The notes below the pieces were generated by a model. That model saw only the letters and a list, made by a program, of their open reading frames with translations, had not been told where the DNA came from and searched no databases. The position numbers were made by a program, and so were the translations under genes. Shown piece after piece: positions 24,713-32,551 of a stretch of DNA of 64,000 bases (the stretch's first letter is position 1; every line of letters begins with the position of its first letter). The stretch is from contig CP126123.1 of the NCBI GenBank assembly GCA_030123605.1, positions 4,059,237-4,123,236 of the forward strand, in the 5' to 3' direction. The DNA is from Nitrospira sp. (GTDB lineage Bacteria > Nitrospirota > Nitrospiria > Nitrospirales > Nitrospiraceae).

Positions 24713-25666
24713 ATGCTCGAAACTAAATTCAAAATCATCTTCCTCGTGGTCGTGCTGCTTGCCGCCGGTATTCCCCTGATTGGGATTCTTCGCGGGACGA
24801 CGTCCACGCCTTTTGAGGTCGAGCCTCGGCATTCAGATGATGGCGCGTCAAGCGACTCGACGGAATCGCCGTCATCTGAAGCGCCGATGACAGAAGACGT
24901 GGTGGTGATTCCTGCAGGTCCTTTTGTGCGCGGGACCGATCGGGGCGGATTTGACGAACGCCCTGAGAGGACCGTGTATCTTGACGGCTTCCTCATCGAT
25001 CGGTACGAAGTCACAAATGCGCAGTATGCCGCATTTGTGAAAGAGACGGGGCACCGAAAAGCCGGTCCTCCTTCACGGTATGCGAAAAACACGTCCCGTA
25101 TGCGAGGGCCGAACCAGCCAGTGGTGTATGTGTCGTGGGAGGACGCGAGCGCATACTGTGCCTGGCGCGGAATGCGATTGCCCTCTGAAGCGGAGTGGGA
25201 GAAGGCCATGCGTGGGACAGACGGGCGTCTGTGGCCTTGGGGGAATGTCGAGATCCCAGACGGGGCGAATTGGGCCAGGGTGGATGATGGGTTCGACGTA
25301 GCTGCTCCAGTAGGCCGTGTGAAGAGCGATACCAGCCCCTATGGAGTGATGGACGGCGCAGGCAATGTCATGGAATGGGTCGATGATTGGTACCTTGAAG
25401 GCGCCTATGCGGAGGCGTCGGAGCGTAATCCTCGCAGTCCTGAGTATGGAACCTATAGAGTTCTGCGAGGAGCGGCATACACCGGCTCAGGGTCGGATTT
25501 GCGGATTACCGCGCGCAGCAAGATGCCATCGGATTTTCGCGACGAGACAATCGGTTTCCGTTGTGCGAAATCCGGTGTGGAAAATGAGGCGTCTCCTGAA
25601 GCGAGGGAGATGGGGAACATTACAAAAAATCGAAGTAGTAGAGGATCAGAAACACGGCCAGAATGA
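24713..25666 (+). CDS. Membrane-anchored formylglycine-generating-enzyme-like protein (2)
   Basis: The start at 24713, 11 nt after the preceding gene, gives an N-terminal anchor (FKIIFLVVVLLAAGIPLIG). An upstream in-frame ATG at 24632 lies inside the previous gene and is rejected. The FGE-like domain has VVVIPAGPFVRGTDRGG, FLIDRYEVTNAQYAAF, WEDASAYCAWRGMRLPSEA, YGVMDGAGNVMEWVDDWY, RVLRGAAYTGSGS and IGFRCAKSG. The catalytic Cys pair is again missing (the stretch reads SDLRITARSKM). The last 16 residues (after MGN) look non-conserved and overlap a small antisense ORF at 25620-25724. Confidence 0.78.
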   Translation: MLETKFKIIFLVVVLLAAGIPLIGILRGTTSTPFEVEPRHSDDGASSDSTESPSSEAPMTEDVVVIPAGPFVRGTDRGGFDERPERTVYLDGFLIDRYEVTNAQYAAFVKETGHRKAGPPSRYAKNTSRMRGPNQPVVYVSWEDASAYCAWRGMRLPSEAEWEKAMRGTDGRLWPWGNVEIPDGANWARVDDGFDVAAPVGRVKSDTSPYGVMDGAGNVMEWVDDWYLEGAYAEASERNPRSPEYGTYRVLRGAAYTGSGSDLRITARSKMPSDFRDETIGFRCAKSGVENEASPEAREMGNITKNRSSRGSETRPE

Positions 25667-25724
25667 TATTGACAACCATTCCAGCCAAAACTATAATGTC
25701 GAACACTTTTGAGTTTTTGGCCAT
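25620..25724 (-). CDS. Small single-pass membrane ORF (34 aa), antisense to the end of the FGE-like gene
   Basis: The frame begins MAKNSKVFDIIVLAG, continues through a strongly hydrophobic stretch and ends LILYYFDFL before TAA. The charged N-terminus and a single helix of about 22 residues fit a bitopic membrane peptide. It overlaps the 3' end of the convergent FGE-like gene by 47 nt. A weak GGGA precedes the ATG. It is divergent from two further small membrane ORFs at 25824 and 25993. Function is unknown; a small oxidase subunit is one possibility. Confidence 0.45.
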   Translation of the reverse strand: MAKNSKVFDIIVLAGMVVNIILAVFLILYYFDFL

Positions 25725-25823
25725 AAAAATCCCGTTTGAAAACATGCGCGTGAGGGATTTTGATTAACATAGAGCGCATGGTGTGTCAATTCAAAATACG
25801 TACTTAAACCGCAGGGGGGCACG

Positions 25824-25940
25824 ATGGAAGCAGCACAGGACGATGTCAAGATTAAAATCGGAAAGATGATTTTTTATATCACCTGTGCAGTGGGCCTGTG
25901 GTTCTTCTATTGGTTCGGTGGAATTCAATGTCCATGCTGA
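25824..25940 (+). CDS. Small single-pass membrane ORF (38 aa) upstream of the bd-like oxidase
   Basis: The frame starts MEAAQDDVKIKIGK and has one membrane helix (MIFYITCAVGLWFFYWF), ending GGIQCPC. A purine-rich AGGGGGG site lies 4 nt before the ATG. The C-terminal Cys-Pro-Cys is notable and could bind metal or form a disulfide. It resembles in size CydX-type small subunits of bd oxidases but is not recognisably homologous. The same-strand neighbours are another 40-aa membrane ORF and the oxidase gene. Confidence 0.6.
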   Translation: MEAAQDDVKIKIGKMIFYITCAVGLWFFYWFGGIQCPC

Positions 25941-25992
25941 TTTTGCGCCTCGACCTTAGGGGGCTGCATACCATGTTGAAGGGAGTTTGAAG

Positions 25993-26115
25993 ATGGGCCA
26001 AACAATCGTCTACCTCGTTGTCTCGATCTTGATCTGCGTTGTGTACTTTACGGCCGTCGATCATCTCTTGATGGACGCCCAGGGGTTGGATTATTGGTAT
26101 CTCTTCCGCAAGTAG
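25993..26115 (+). CDS. Small single-pass membrane ORF (40 aa) directly upstream of the bd-like oxidase
   Basis: The frame starts MGQTIVYLVVSILICVVYF and continues with a polar tail TAVDHLLMDAQGLDYWY ending LFRK. AAGGGAG lies about 8 nt before the ATG. It is 65 nt upstream of the oxidase ATG on the same strand, so co-transcription is likely. The aromatic, acidic tail suggests a peptide that docks on a larger membrane complex. A role as an accessory oxidase subunit is inference from position and topology. Confidence 0.65.
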   Translation: MGQTIVYLVVSILICVVYFTAVDHLLMDAQGLDYWYLFRK

Positions 26116-26180
26116 CAGGTGAAGAGAGGCATGGCTTTGGTTTGTCGGTTTTTGTCGTTTATGTATCAAGGAGGTAACCC

Positions 26181-28115
26181 ATGGGTCCGGTAACCCGTAA
26201 CAAGTTGATGCCGATCATGGCGCTTGGCGCAATGGTCGGACTTCTCCTCCTGCCTGTACTTGTTTCGATTCCTGCATTGGCGAGTGGCGGCGGCGAGGCT
26301 CCTGCAGCGTCGGCAGATGCAGGCAAAAAGGAAGGCGGCGGTGAGGCCAAGGTAGAGAAGGGGAAGGATGTGTATTACAAGACGGAGGGTATTGTGTCCG
26401 GCCCTCCTGCTCCGAAGACGACCGATGGAGAAAGGGATTATCCGCGGTACAACTTCGAGAGTCGTGTCCTGCTCTGGTTCGCAAACCAGCAGCACTTGTA
26501 CTACGGTAGTTTCGTTCTTGCCGTTCCGATCTTCTGCATGATTATCGAGTTTATGGGGGTAGTGTCGAAGGATAAGGCGCTGGCCAAGCGCTATGATCAG
26601 TTGGCCTACGACTTTATCAAGATCAGTTTGACGGCCTACTCATTGACCGCCATCTTGGGGGGTATCCTGATCTTCACCTTCCTTACGCTCTATCCCGCTT
26701 TCTTCCAGTACCTCTCCGGAATTTTCAGGCCCGTGATGCATATCTATGCGCTGATGTTTGTCGCGGAAAGTGGAACCCTCTATATCTATTACTACGGCTG
26801 GGACAAGATGAAAGAAGGGTTCCTGAAATGGATCCATCTCAGTATGTCCGTGGTCTTGAACGTCATTGGTACGATTTTGATGTTTTTGGCCAATTCGTGG
26901 ATCGGGTTCATGATGTCTCCTGCCGGAGTCGATGAGCAGGGTCGGTATCTCGGGAACATTTGGCATGTGATCCATACGGCCTTGTGGAATCCGCTGAACG
27001 TGCATCGCATTCTTGGTAACATGGCCTTCGGTGGCGGAGTGGTAGCGGCCTATGCGGCCTATCGTTTCCTGTCTGCGAAGACCGACGAGGAGCGTGCGCA
27101 TTATGACTGGATGGGTTACATCGCAATGGCTCTCGGTGTATCCTTCTTGATTCCGTTGCCGTTCGCCGGTTACTGGCTCATGCGTGAGGTCTACGCCTAT
27201 CGTCAGCAGATGGGCATTACGCTGATGGGCGGATTGCTTGCCTGGCTCTTCATCATCCAGGCAACCATGATCGGAATTCTCTTCCTCAGTACCAATTACT
27301 ATCTCTGGCAGGCGCTCGGGCGCATGCGTGGTGCGGAAAAATATCAACGATACATTAAGTACCTCGTGTTTTTGGTCACCTGCGGATTCTTGGTGTTTAT
27401 TACCCCCCACACGATGGTCATGACACCGGCCGAATTGAAGGCTATGGGTGGACAGCAACATCCCGTGCTTGGAAACTACGGGGTTATGTCAGCCAAAAAC
27501 GGCGGCATCAACGTGATCATAACGACGACGGTCTTGAGCTTCGTGTGGTACATGCGAGGCAATAAGGTGTCGACCGTATCGTGGTCGAAGTTCGGCAATA
27601 TTTTCATGGGCTGTTTCTTTTTCTTCGCCTATGTCAATATTATCTGGCTCGCTGTCTACGGATACTATATCCCTGCCAATGTCCGTGTAGGATTGTCGGT
27701 TCCTCAGGTGGCAACTACTCTCTCGTGTCTTTTCTTCATGTTTGCGCTGAACAGCATCATGATGAAGGGTGCTAAGCAGACTGGGCCGATCGAATGGGGA
27801 AAAATATCGGCGCGGTCGCAATATGCCTTGATCATGTTGGCTACCGCGTTTACGTGGATGATGGGATTGATGGGTTATATCCGCTCTTCGGTTCGTCTCT
27901 TCTGGCACGTCAATGAGATCATGCGGGACAATTCCCCCTGGGCCTACACTCACACGGTTGGATTTGCAGCGAACATGATCTCCTTCAACGTGTTATTTTT
28001 TTGGATCAGCATCATGTTTGTCTTCTGGCTTGGGGCACTTGCTGCCAAGAAGGTTCCTGTAGAAGCTAAGGCGGGGGCCCCTGGAAGAGCGCCGGAGCCA
28101 GCAGCCAGCCATTAA
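26181..28115 (+). CDS. Cytochrome bd-like oxidase, large membrane subunit (paralogue 2)
   Basis: The 644-residue paralogue of the 20770 gene starts after a strong AAGGAGG. An N-terminal signal-like segment (ALGAMVGLLLLPVLVSIPALA) precedes about 14 transmembrane helices. Shared segments include WFANQQHLYYGSFVLAVP, FMMSPAGVDEQGRYLGN, WNPLNVHRILG, PFAGYWLMREVYAYRQQMG, TPHTMVMTPAELKAMGGQQ and MMGLMGYIRSSVRLFWHVNE. Conserved His, Met and Arg positions in these blocks are candidate haem ligands. Downstream genes encode membrane c-type cytochromes and an NxrC-like protein, so electrons could arrive from cytochrome c rather than quinol. That is inference. Codon choice here is richer in A/T at third positions than in the flanking copper block, by eye. 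Confidence 0.8.
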   Translation: MGPVTRNKLMPIMALGAMVGLLLLPVLVSIPALASGGGEAPAASADAGKKEGGGEAKVEKGKDVYYKTEGIVSGPPAPKTTDGERDYPRYNFESRVLLWFANQQHLYYGSFVLAVPIFCMIIEFMGVVSKDKALAKRYDQLAYDFIKISLTAYSLTAILGGILIFTFLTLYPAFFQYLSGIFRPVMHIYALMFVAESGTLYIYYYGWDKMKEGFLKWIHLSMSVVLNVIGTILMFLANSWIGFMMSPAGVDEQGRYLGNIWHVIHTALWNPLNVHRILGNMAFGGGVVAAYAAYRFLSAKTDEERAHYDWMGYIAMALGVSFLIPLPFAGYWLMREVYAYRQQMGITLMGGLLAWLFIIQATMIGILFLSTNYYLWQALGRMRGAEKYQRYIKYLVFLVTCGFLVFITPHTMVMTPAELKAMGGQQHPVLGNYGVMSAKNGGINVIITTTVLSFVWYMRGNKVSTVSWSKFGNIFMGCFFFFAYVNIIWLAVYGYYIPANVRVGLSVPQVATTLSCLFFMFALNSIMMKGAKQTGPIEWGKISARSQYALIMLATAFTWMMGLMGYIRSSVRLFWHVNEIMRDNSPWAYTHTVGFAANMISFNVLFFWISIMFVFWLGALAAKKVPVEAKAGAPGRAPEPAASH

Positions 28116-28142
28116 CCAGGGTTACAAGAACCAAAATCGCGC

Positions 28143-28200
28143 GGGAAGGCCATTGGTTTTAAGTTAGATGGGTACCATGGTCTTCCCCTCCTGTAGGAGG
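28143..28200 (+). promoter_or_regulatory. Paired hairpins covering the ribosome binding site of the cytochrome c gene
   Basis: An 11-bp stem with one G-U pair (28143-28153 with 28177-28187) is followed at once by CCTCC-TGTA-GGAGG (28187-28200), in which the GGAGG Shine-Dalgarno of the GTG at 28209 is paired. There is no T-run, so this is not a typical terminator. It could protect the upstream oxidase mRNA 3' end and limit translation of the downstream cytochrome. Confidence 0.5.
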
Positions 28201-28208
28201 TTTGAGCT

Positions 28209-29525
28209 GTGATCGATCTTATTAAAGAGTCCTTATCTATGGGGTGGCCCGCGTTAGGGATCCTTGTGGCCCTTATGTTTTATTTTAAGGCGTCCATCCA
28301 GGATCCTGTTGCCAACAAGCGGGCAGTGTTCAAGACCTTCATCGGGATTCTCGGGGCAATCCTCTTGTTCATGGCTATTGCCAATTACAAGATGAACTTC
28401 TTTGCTGAATCGCGGTTGCTCCCGGTCTCATTGGTCTTGATCACGTCAATGGCCTTCATGATGGCGTTGTATTTTACCAATATCAGCGCCCTGCTGAAGA
28501 TCGGTGGATTCATGTTTTTCATTGCGGCGGCCCTTTCTGGATATGGGAACTGGTTGCCGCAGGTGGAGGGCGGATTTCCTCCTAAGGAGGAGAAAAAGGA
28601 TTTCAGTAACATGCCGGCCAGCGAGCTTGCCGACGAGGGTGAGAAAATCATTTTCGGTGGGGTAGGGCAAAATAAAGTTCAGGGTGCGATCGGGAAAGGA
28701 CAATGTCCTCTCTGTCATGCATTTCATAAGGGAATGTTGGGTGAGCGCGCACCGAACCTCGATGGTCTTCCTGAGCGTGCCGGTAAGGAACGTCTGGAAG
28801 ACCCTCGTTATCACAAGGGAAATCCTGTTGCCCGTGATTCCATTCAAAAGGAAGCCTTCCCTGGTTCTGGAACAGCTGAAAATGCTCAGGAATATATTGC
28901 CGAATCCCATGCCTGCCCGAGTTGCTTTGTCGTGGCGGGTTATGGGGTAAAGGGTACCAACGATAAAGAGAGTCCGATGCCTGCCATTCATAAGCCGCCA
29001 ATCTCTCTCAGCCTTCCTGAATTGGCTGCAGTGGATACCTGGTTCTATGTTCGCGAAGGAAGGGAATCGCCCTCGTTCGATGAAATCGTCAAGTCATACG
29101 AGAAATTCATTCCCGAGTCGGATCGTCCCAAGCCGCCGACAGAGGGAGACGCAAAGCCGGGAGCGAGTGCCTTGATGGCAGACGGAACTGAACCGGTCGA
29201 TCAAATTTTTGCTAAGGCGCAGTGTGTAGCCTGTCATACGATCCCAGGGATAGCTGGAGCGACAGGTACCATCGGTCCTAAGTTGGTGGAAGGAACCAAT
29301 GCTCCCCTTCGCATCAAGGACAAAGAGTACAAGGGCAAAGCCAAGAGTGTTCCCGACTACATCATGGAATCTATCATTGAGCCAAGCGCATACGTCGTAA
29401 AAGGATTCCCGGACAACACCATGCCAAAAGTGTTCGGCCAAAAATTGAGTGCTGGGGCCTTGAAAAAGATTGTCGACTACCTGTCTCAGGTGCAAGAGGG
29501 AAAAGAGCCGCCTAAGGCTTCGTAG
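28209..29525 (+). CDS. Membrane-bound cytochrome c with two CxxCH sites and one CPSCF site
   Basis: The 438-residue protein starts with GTG after GGAGG. The first 120 residues hold about four membrane helices (ALGILVALMFYFKAS, TFIGILGAILLFMAIANY, MAFMMALYFTNISALL, GFMFFIAAALSGYGNW). Three cytochrome-type sites follow: CPLCH (about residue 166), CPSCF (about 238) and CVACH (about 340). The middle site lacks the haem-ligating His. Met ligands are plausible in MPAIHKP and NTMPKVFG. It probably accepts electrons in the periplasm and passes them to the bd-like oxidase encoded upstream. Partner assignment is inferred from gene order. Confidence 0.8.
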   Translation: MIDLIKESLSMGWPALGILVALMFYFKASIQDPVANKRAVFKTFIGILGAILLFMAIANYKMNFFAESRLLPVSLVLITSMAFMMALYFTNISALLKIGGFMFFIAAALSGYGNWLPQVEGGFPPKEEKKDFSNMPASELADEGEKIIFGGVGQNKVQGAIGKGQCPLCHAFHKGMLGERAPNLDGLPERAGKERLEDPRYHKGNPVARDSIQKEAFPGSGTAENAQEYIAESHACPSCFVVAGYGVKGTNDKESPMPAIHKPPISLSLPELAAVDTWFYVREGRESPSFDEIVKSYEKFIPESDRPKPPTEGDAKPGASALMADGTEPVDQIFAKAQCVACHTIPGIAGATGTIGPKLVEGTNAPLRIKDKEYKGKAKSVPDYIMESIIEPSAYVVKGFPDNTMPKVFGQKLSAGALKKIVDYLSQVQEGKEPPKAS

Positions 29526-29585
29526 AGCGAGTGAGTTAACCCGGCACCTTGGTATTACGCAGGGAATAATAAGGGAGATCGAGAA

Positions 29586-30623
29586 ATGAAAGCACTAATG
29601 TCAGTCGGAGCACTGATTGGTGTGATCGGGCTACTCGTATTGATCGGTATGATCTTCGGAGTAGTTCCATCGAACACCGTCAAGCTCGTTGAAGGCTATA
29701 TGCCTATGCAGATGCTGAGCGAGCTGGCGATTTTTGTTGCCGGCTTCACCGGTATCAGCTACCTGATGAGCTCTATGGGAATGCCGTTACCACGGTTTTG
29801 GCAAGGAGTTTTATTCTGGGTATTCATATGGATGTATCTCAAGTACAGAGTGTATCCCCCGATTCCGTTCAGCGTTCGTGCGATGTACGGGACGGTGACG
29901 TTCGTTGCGGTGTTCATGTGGGTGTCGGCCAATGAGGAAGACTGGAAGAAATTCAAGCAGCCGATCATCAATGTGCTTGATGCGAATACCGGGTTTCAGA
30001 AGGCACTCCGCACGTTGTATCTGGTTCTTCTTCCGATCCTGATCGGAGGATTTTCCTTCCTCTCAATGAAGCCAAGTACGGAAGAACCGATCGAGTTGCG
30101 AACGGTGCATCCTGCTCCGCCGGCTAGCACAAAGGTGCATGGGAAAACCTACACCTTGCAAACGTCTCAAAACCCGTATCGTGTCAATCCTGAAGGCAAG
30201 TACGATCAAGAGTACAGCAACAAGTTGATCGTTGAGCAGGGGATGGGACGTTTGATGGCTCCCAATGCCAATCCTTGGGATGAAAAAGCTGAAGGTTACC
30301 TCAAGTATGTGCGTGAAGGTGGAGAAATATTTTTTCAAAATTGTCATTTCTGCCACGGTGACAACTTGAATGGTCGCGGTCTACACGCCTTCGCGTTCAA
30401 TCCTATTCCCGCAAATTTCACCGACCCTGGAACCATCGCTCAATTGCAGGAGACATTCATTTTTTGGCGCGTGTCCAAGGGTGGAATCGGTTTGCCGAAC
30501 GAAGGTTTTCCATGGGCCTCTGTTATGCCACCTTGGGAGCAGCACTTGACAACGGATGAAATCTGGAAGGTGATCCTGTTCGAGTACTGGCATACTGGAT
30601 ATTACCCTCGCACATGGGATTAA
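29586..30623 (+). CDS. Membrane-anchored monohaem cytochrome c
   Basis: The 345-residue protein has about five N-terminal transmembrane helices (VGALIGVIGLLVLIGMIFG, LSELAIFVAGFTGISYL, FWQGVLFWVFIWMYL, YGTVTFVAVFMWV, LYLVLLPILIGGFSFL). A C-terminal periplasmic cytochrome c domain carries CHFCHG (about residue 257) and a possible Met ligand in VMPPWEQHL. The ATG follows AAGGGAGAT. Together with the previous gene it forms a two-cytochrome module downstream of the oxidase. No close named family is recognised. Confidence 0.78.
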   Translation: MKALMSVGALIGVIGLLVLIGMIFGVVPSNTVKLVEGYMPMQMLSELAIFVAGFTGISYLMSSMGMPLPRFWQGVLFWVFIWMYLKYRVYPPIPFSVRAMYGTVTFVAVFMWVSANEEDWKKFKQPIINVLDANTGFQKALRTLYLVLLPILIGGFSFLSMKPSTEEPIELRTVHPAPPASTKVHGKTYTLQTSQNPYRVNPEGKYDQEYSNKLIVEQGMGRLMAPNANPWDEKAEGYLKYVREGGEIFFQNCHFCHGDNLNGRGLHAFAFNPIPANFTDPGTIAQLQETFIFWRVSKGGIGLPNEGFPWASVMPPWEQHLTTDEIWKVILFEYWHTGYYPRTWD

Positions 30624-30672
30624 TCTGGAATATCTTTCAAACAACCTGGGAGAACAGGTGGTGAGGTTAACA

Positions 30673-32457
30673 ATGAGCAAACTTCGTACGAACGTAAAGC
30701 CGACGCTGGCCATCGGTGCGGCGTTAGGCGCCATTCTCTTCTCTGGAAGCATGATCAGTATCGGACATGCTGCAGATCTTCCGGAAGGGTTTGTAAAGGG
30801 GGAATTGGCACCGGCTCCTCCTGCCGAGATGATCGAAGCTGGGAAGCGTGTGTATTTTACCAAGTGTGTGTGGTGTCATGGCGTTGACGGTGCCGGTGAT
30901 GGACCTGGTGCAGATCGTTTGTGGCCAAGGCCTAGGAACTTCAACCAAGGAACATTCAAAATTCGTCATACGGCGAGTGGTGAATTACCGCTTTTCAATT
31001 ACAATGAAAAGGTGCCGGATTCCAATAAGAATGACCTGTTGGATACAGTGACTCACGGTCTTCCCGGTTCAGCTATGCCTCCTTGGGAAGGTATTTTAAC
31101 TGAAGAGCAGCGGCTGCAAGTCTTGTCGTTCGTGACTACCCAACTGGTAAAGGATCGCAAGTTTACCGACAAGCAGTCTGAGACGCAGACCGTTCTTCAA
31201 GTTGGTACCATCAAGCCTCTCGAAGCAACCGAGGAAAGCCTGAAGAAGGGTGCTGAACTCATTGTCGAGAAGAAGTGCATTGAATGCCACGGTGTTGAGG
31301 GGCGTGGAGACGGTAACGCCTTCAATTTGAAGGATGACTGGGGGTTCTCCATTCAACCTGCAGATTGGCACAAGTGTTGGAATTTCCGTGGCAGCCGTCA
31401 AGATCCGTATAATGTGCGGAACATTTTCCGTACCTTTTCCACTGGGGTGAACGGGACACCGATGCCCTCGTTCGCCGACAATACGACAGTTGAGGAACGA
31501 TGGCACATTGCCAATTTCGTCAATTCTCTTTGTGAACGCGATACCGAGGGTAAGCCTCTCGGTATTGATCCTTTGACCGACAAGCCGAAAATCAACTTCG
31601 TTGTTCCTTCCTCTCCGGTCGAAGGAGAGATCTCAGATGATCCTGAAAACGAGATGTGGAAGAAGCAGGGGCGTCGTTATGTGGCGATGGGAGGACAAAT
31701 CACCCACAAGCCACGGAACTTTGTCAATCGGATCGACGACATTTGGGTGAAGTCGTTGTACAACGAGAAAAATGTTGTATACCTCATCCAATGGGACGAT
31801 CGAACCAAGAGTGTGGCGGAGGGCAAACTTCCCTGGGCTCCGACCCAAGTGAATGTCGAAAACTTCGGTGTGAAGGAACAGGCTCCGAAAACCGGTGAGG
31901 AAGGTTCGATCGCTGCCGCACAGAACAACTATGCCGTCTATAACGATGCGATCGGATTTCAATTCCCGATCAAGTGGCAGGAGATTCCTGCCCCTTTCAA
32001 GCCGCGTTATCTGTTCGGCGATGCAAAGTTCAACGCCGACATTCTGAAGTGGGAAGCGGATGGATCGCTACGGTCCTTTAAAGGGACTGGATGGGATCAG
32101 GACTTCGAAGAGCGCGATGATTTTGAAGAGAAAGTCAAGCTCATGAAGTCGGAATGGAAGAATGGTCGGTGGACCGTCATGATCTCACGTCCCCTCAAGG
32201 GTGACAAAGACGATTACGACGAATACACCAGGTTCGATGTCGGCAAGTACATTCCGATGGTGTTCTTCGCTTGGGATGGGCATAACGGGGATGCGGGTCG
32301 TAAGATGGCCGTTTCAGCTTTCTACTATACGATTCTTGAGCCCCCTACTCCTCAGGAAGTGTATATCTACCCGGCCATTATCGCGGTTGGCGTGGTGATC
32401 CTTGAAGGGTGGATGCTCACCCGCCGTGCCAACAAGAAAAAGGGGAAGTCTCTGTAA
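30673..32457 (+). CDS. Dihaem cytochrome c fused to an NxrC-like (ethylbenzene-dehydrogenase gamma-type) domain
   Basis: The 594-residue protein has a signal peptide (TLAIGAALGAILFSGS...GHA). Two cytochrome c domains carry CVWCHG (about residue 61) and CIECHG (about 203). A C-terminal haem-b-binding EB_dh-like domain (KPRNFVNRIDDIWVKSLY, VVYLIQWDDRTKS, PMVFFAWDGHNGDAGRK) follows, and a final transmembrane helix (IYPAIIAVGVVILEGWML) anchors it. EB_dh domains form the gamma subunit of DMSO-reductase-family complexes such as nitrite oxidoreductase. The fusion would pass electrons from a b-haem through two c-haems. The start at 30673 follows GTGAGG; an earlier GTG at 30658 is weaker. Confidence 0.82.
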   Translation: MSKLRTNVKPTLAIGAALGAILFSGSMISIGHAADLPEGFVKGELAPAPPAEMIEAGKRVYFTKCVWCHGVDGAGDGPGADRLWPRPRNFNQGTFKIRHTASGELPLFNYNEKVPDSNKNDLLDTVTHGLPGSAMPPWEGILTEEQRLQVLSFVTTQLVKDRKFTDKQSETQTVLQVGTIKPLEATEESLKKGAELIVEKKCIECHGVEGRGDGNAFNLKDDWGFSIQPADWHKCWNFRGSRQDPYNVRNIFRTFSTGVNGTPMPSFADNTTVEERWHIANFVNSLCERDTEGKPLGIDPLTDKPKINFVVPSSPVEGEISDDPENEMWKKQGRRYVAMGGQITHKPRNFVNRIDDIWVKSLYNEKNVVYLIQWDDRTKSVAEGKLPWAPTQVNVENFGVKEQAPKTGEEGSIAAAQNNYAVYNDAIGFQFPIKWQEIPAPFKPRYLFGDAKFNADILKWEADGSLRSFKGTGWDQDFEERDDFEEKVKLMKSEWKNGRWTVMISRPLKGDKDDYDEYTRFDVGKYIPMVFFAWDGHNGDAGRKMAVSAFYYTILEPPTPQEVYIYPAIIAVGVVILEGWMLTRRANKKKGKSL

Positions 32458-32488
32458 TCGATAGTCGGGTCAAGTGTTGAATTCTCGC

Positions 32489-32526
32489 GAGGGGGTGGGG
32501 AAACTCACCCCCTCGTTGTTTTTTCG
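32489..32526 (+). terminator. Rho-independent terminator after the cytochrome/NxrC-like fusion
   Basis: A 9-bp stem GAGGGGGTG/CACCCCCTC with an 8-nt loop is followed by GTTGTTTTTTC. It separates the respiratory block from mobA. Confidence 0.9.
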
Positions 32527-32551
32527 GCATGATCGAGTGGGAGGGAGATGC

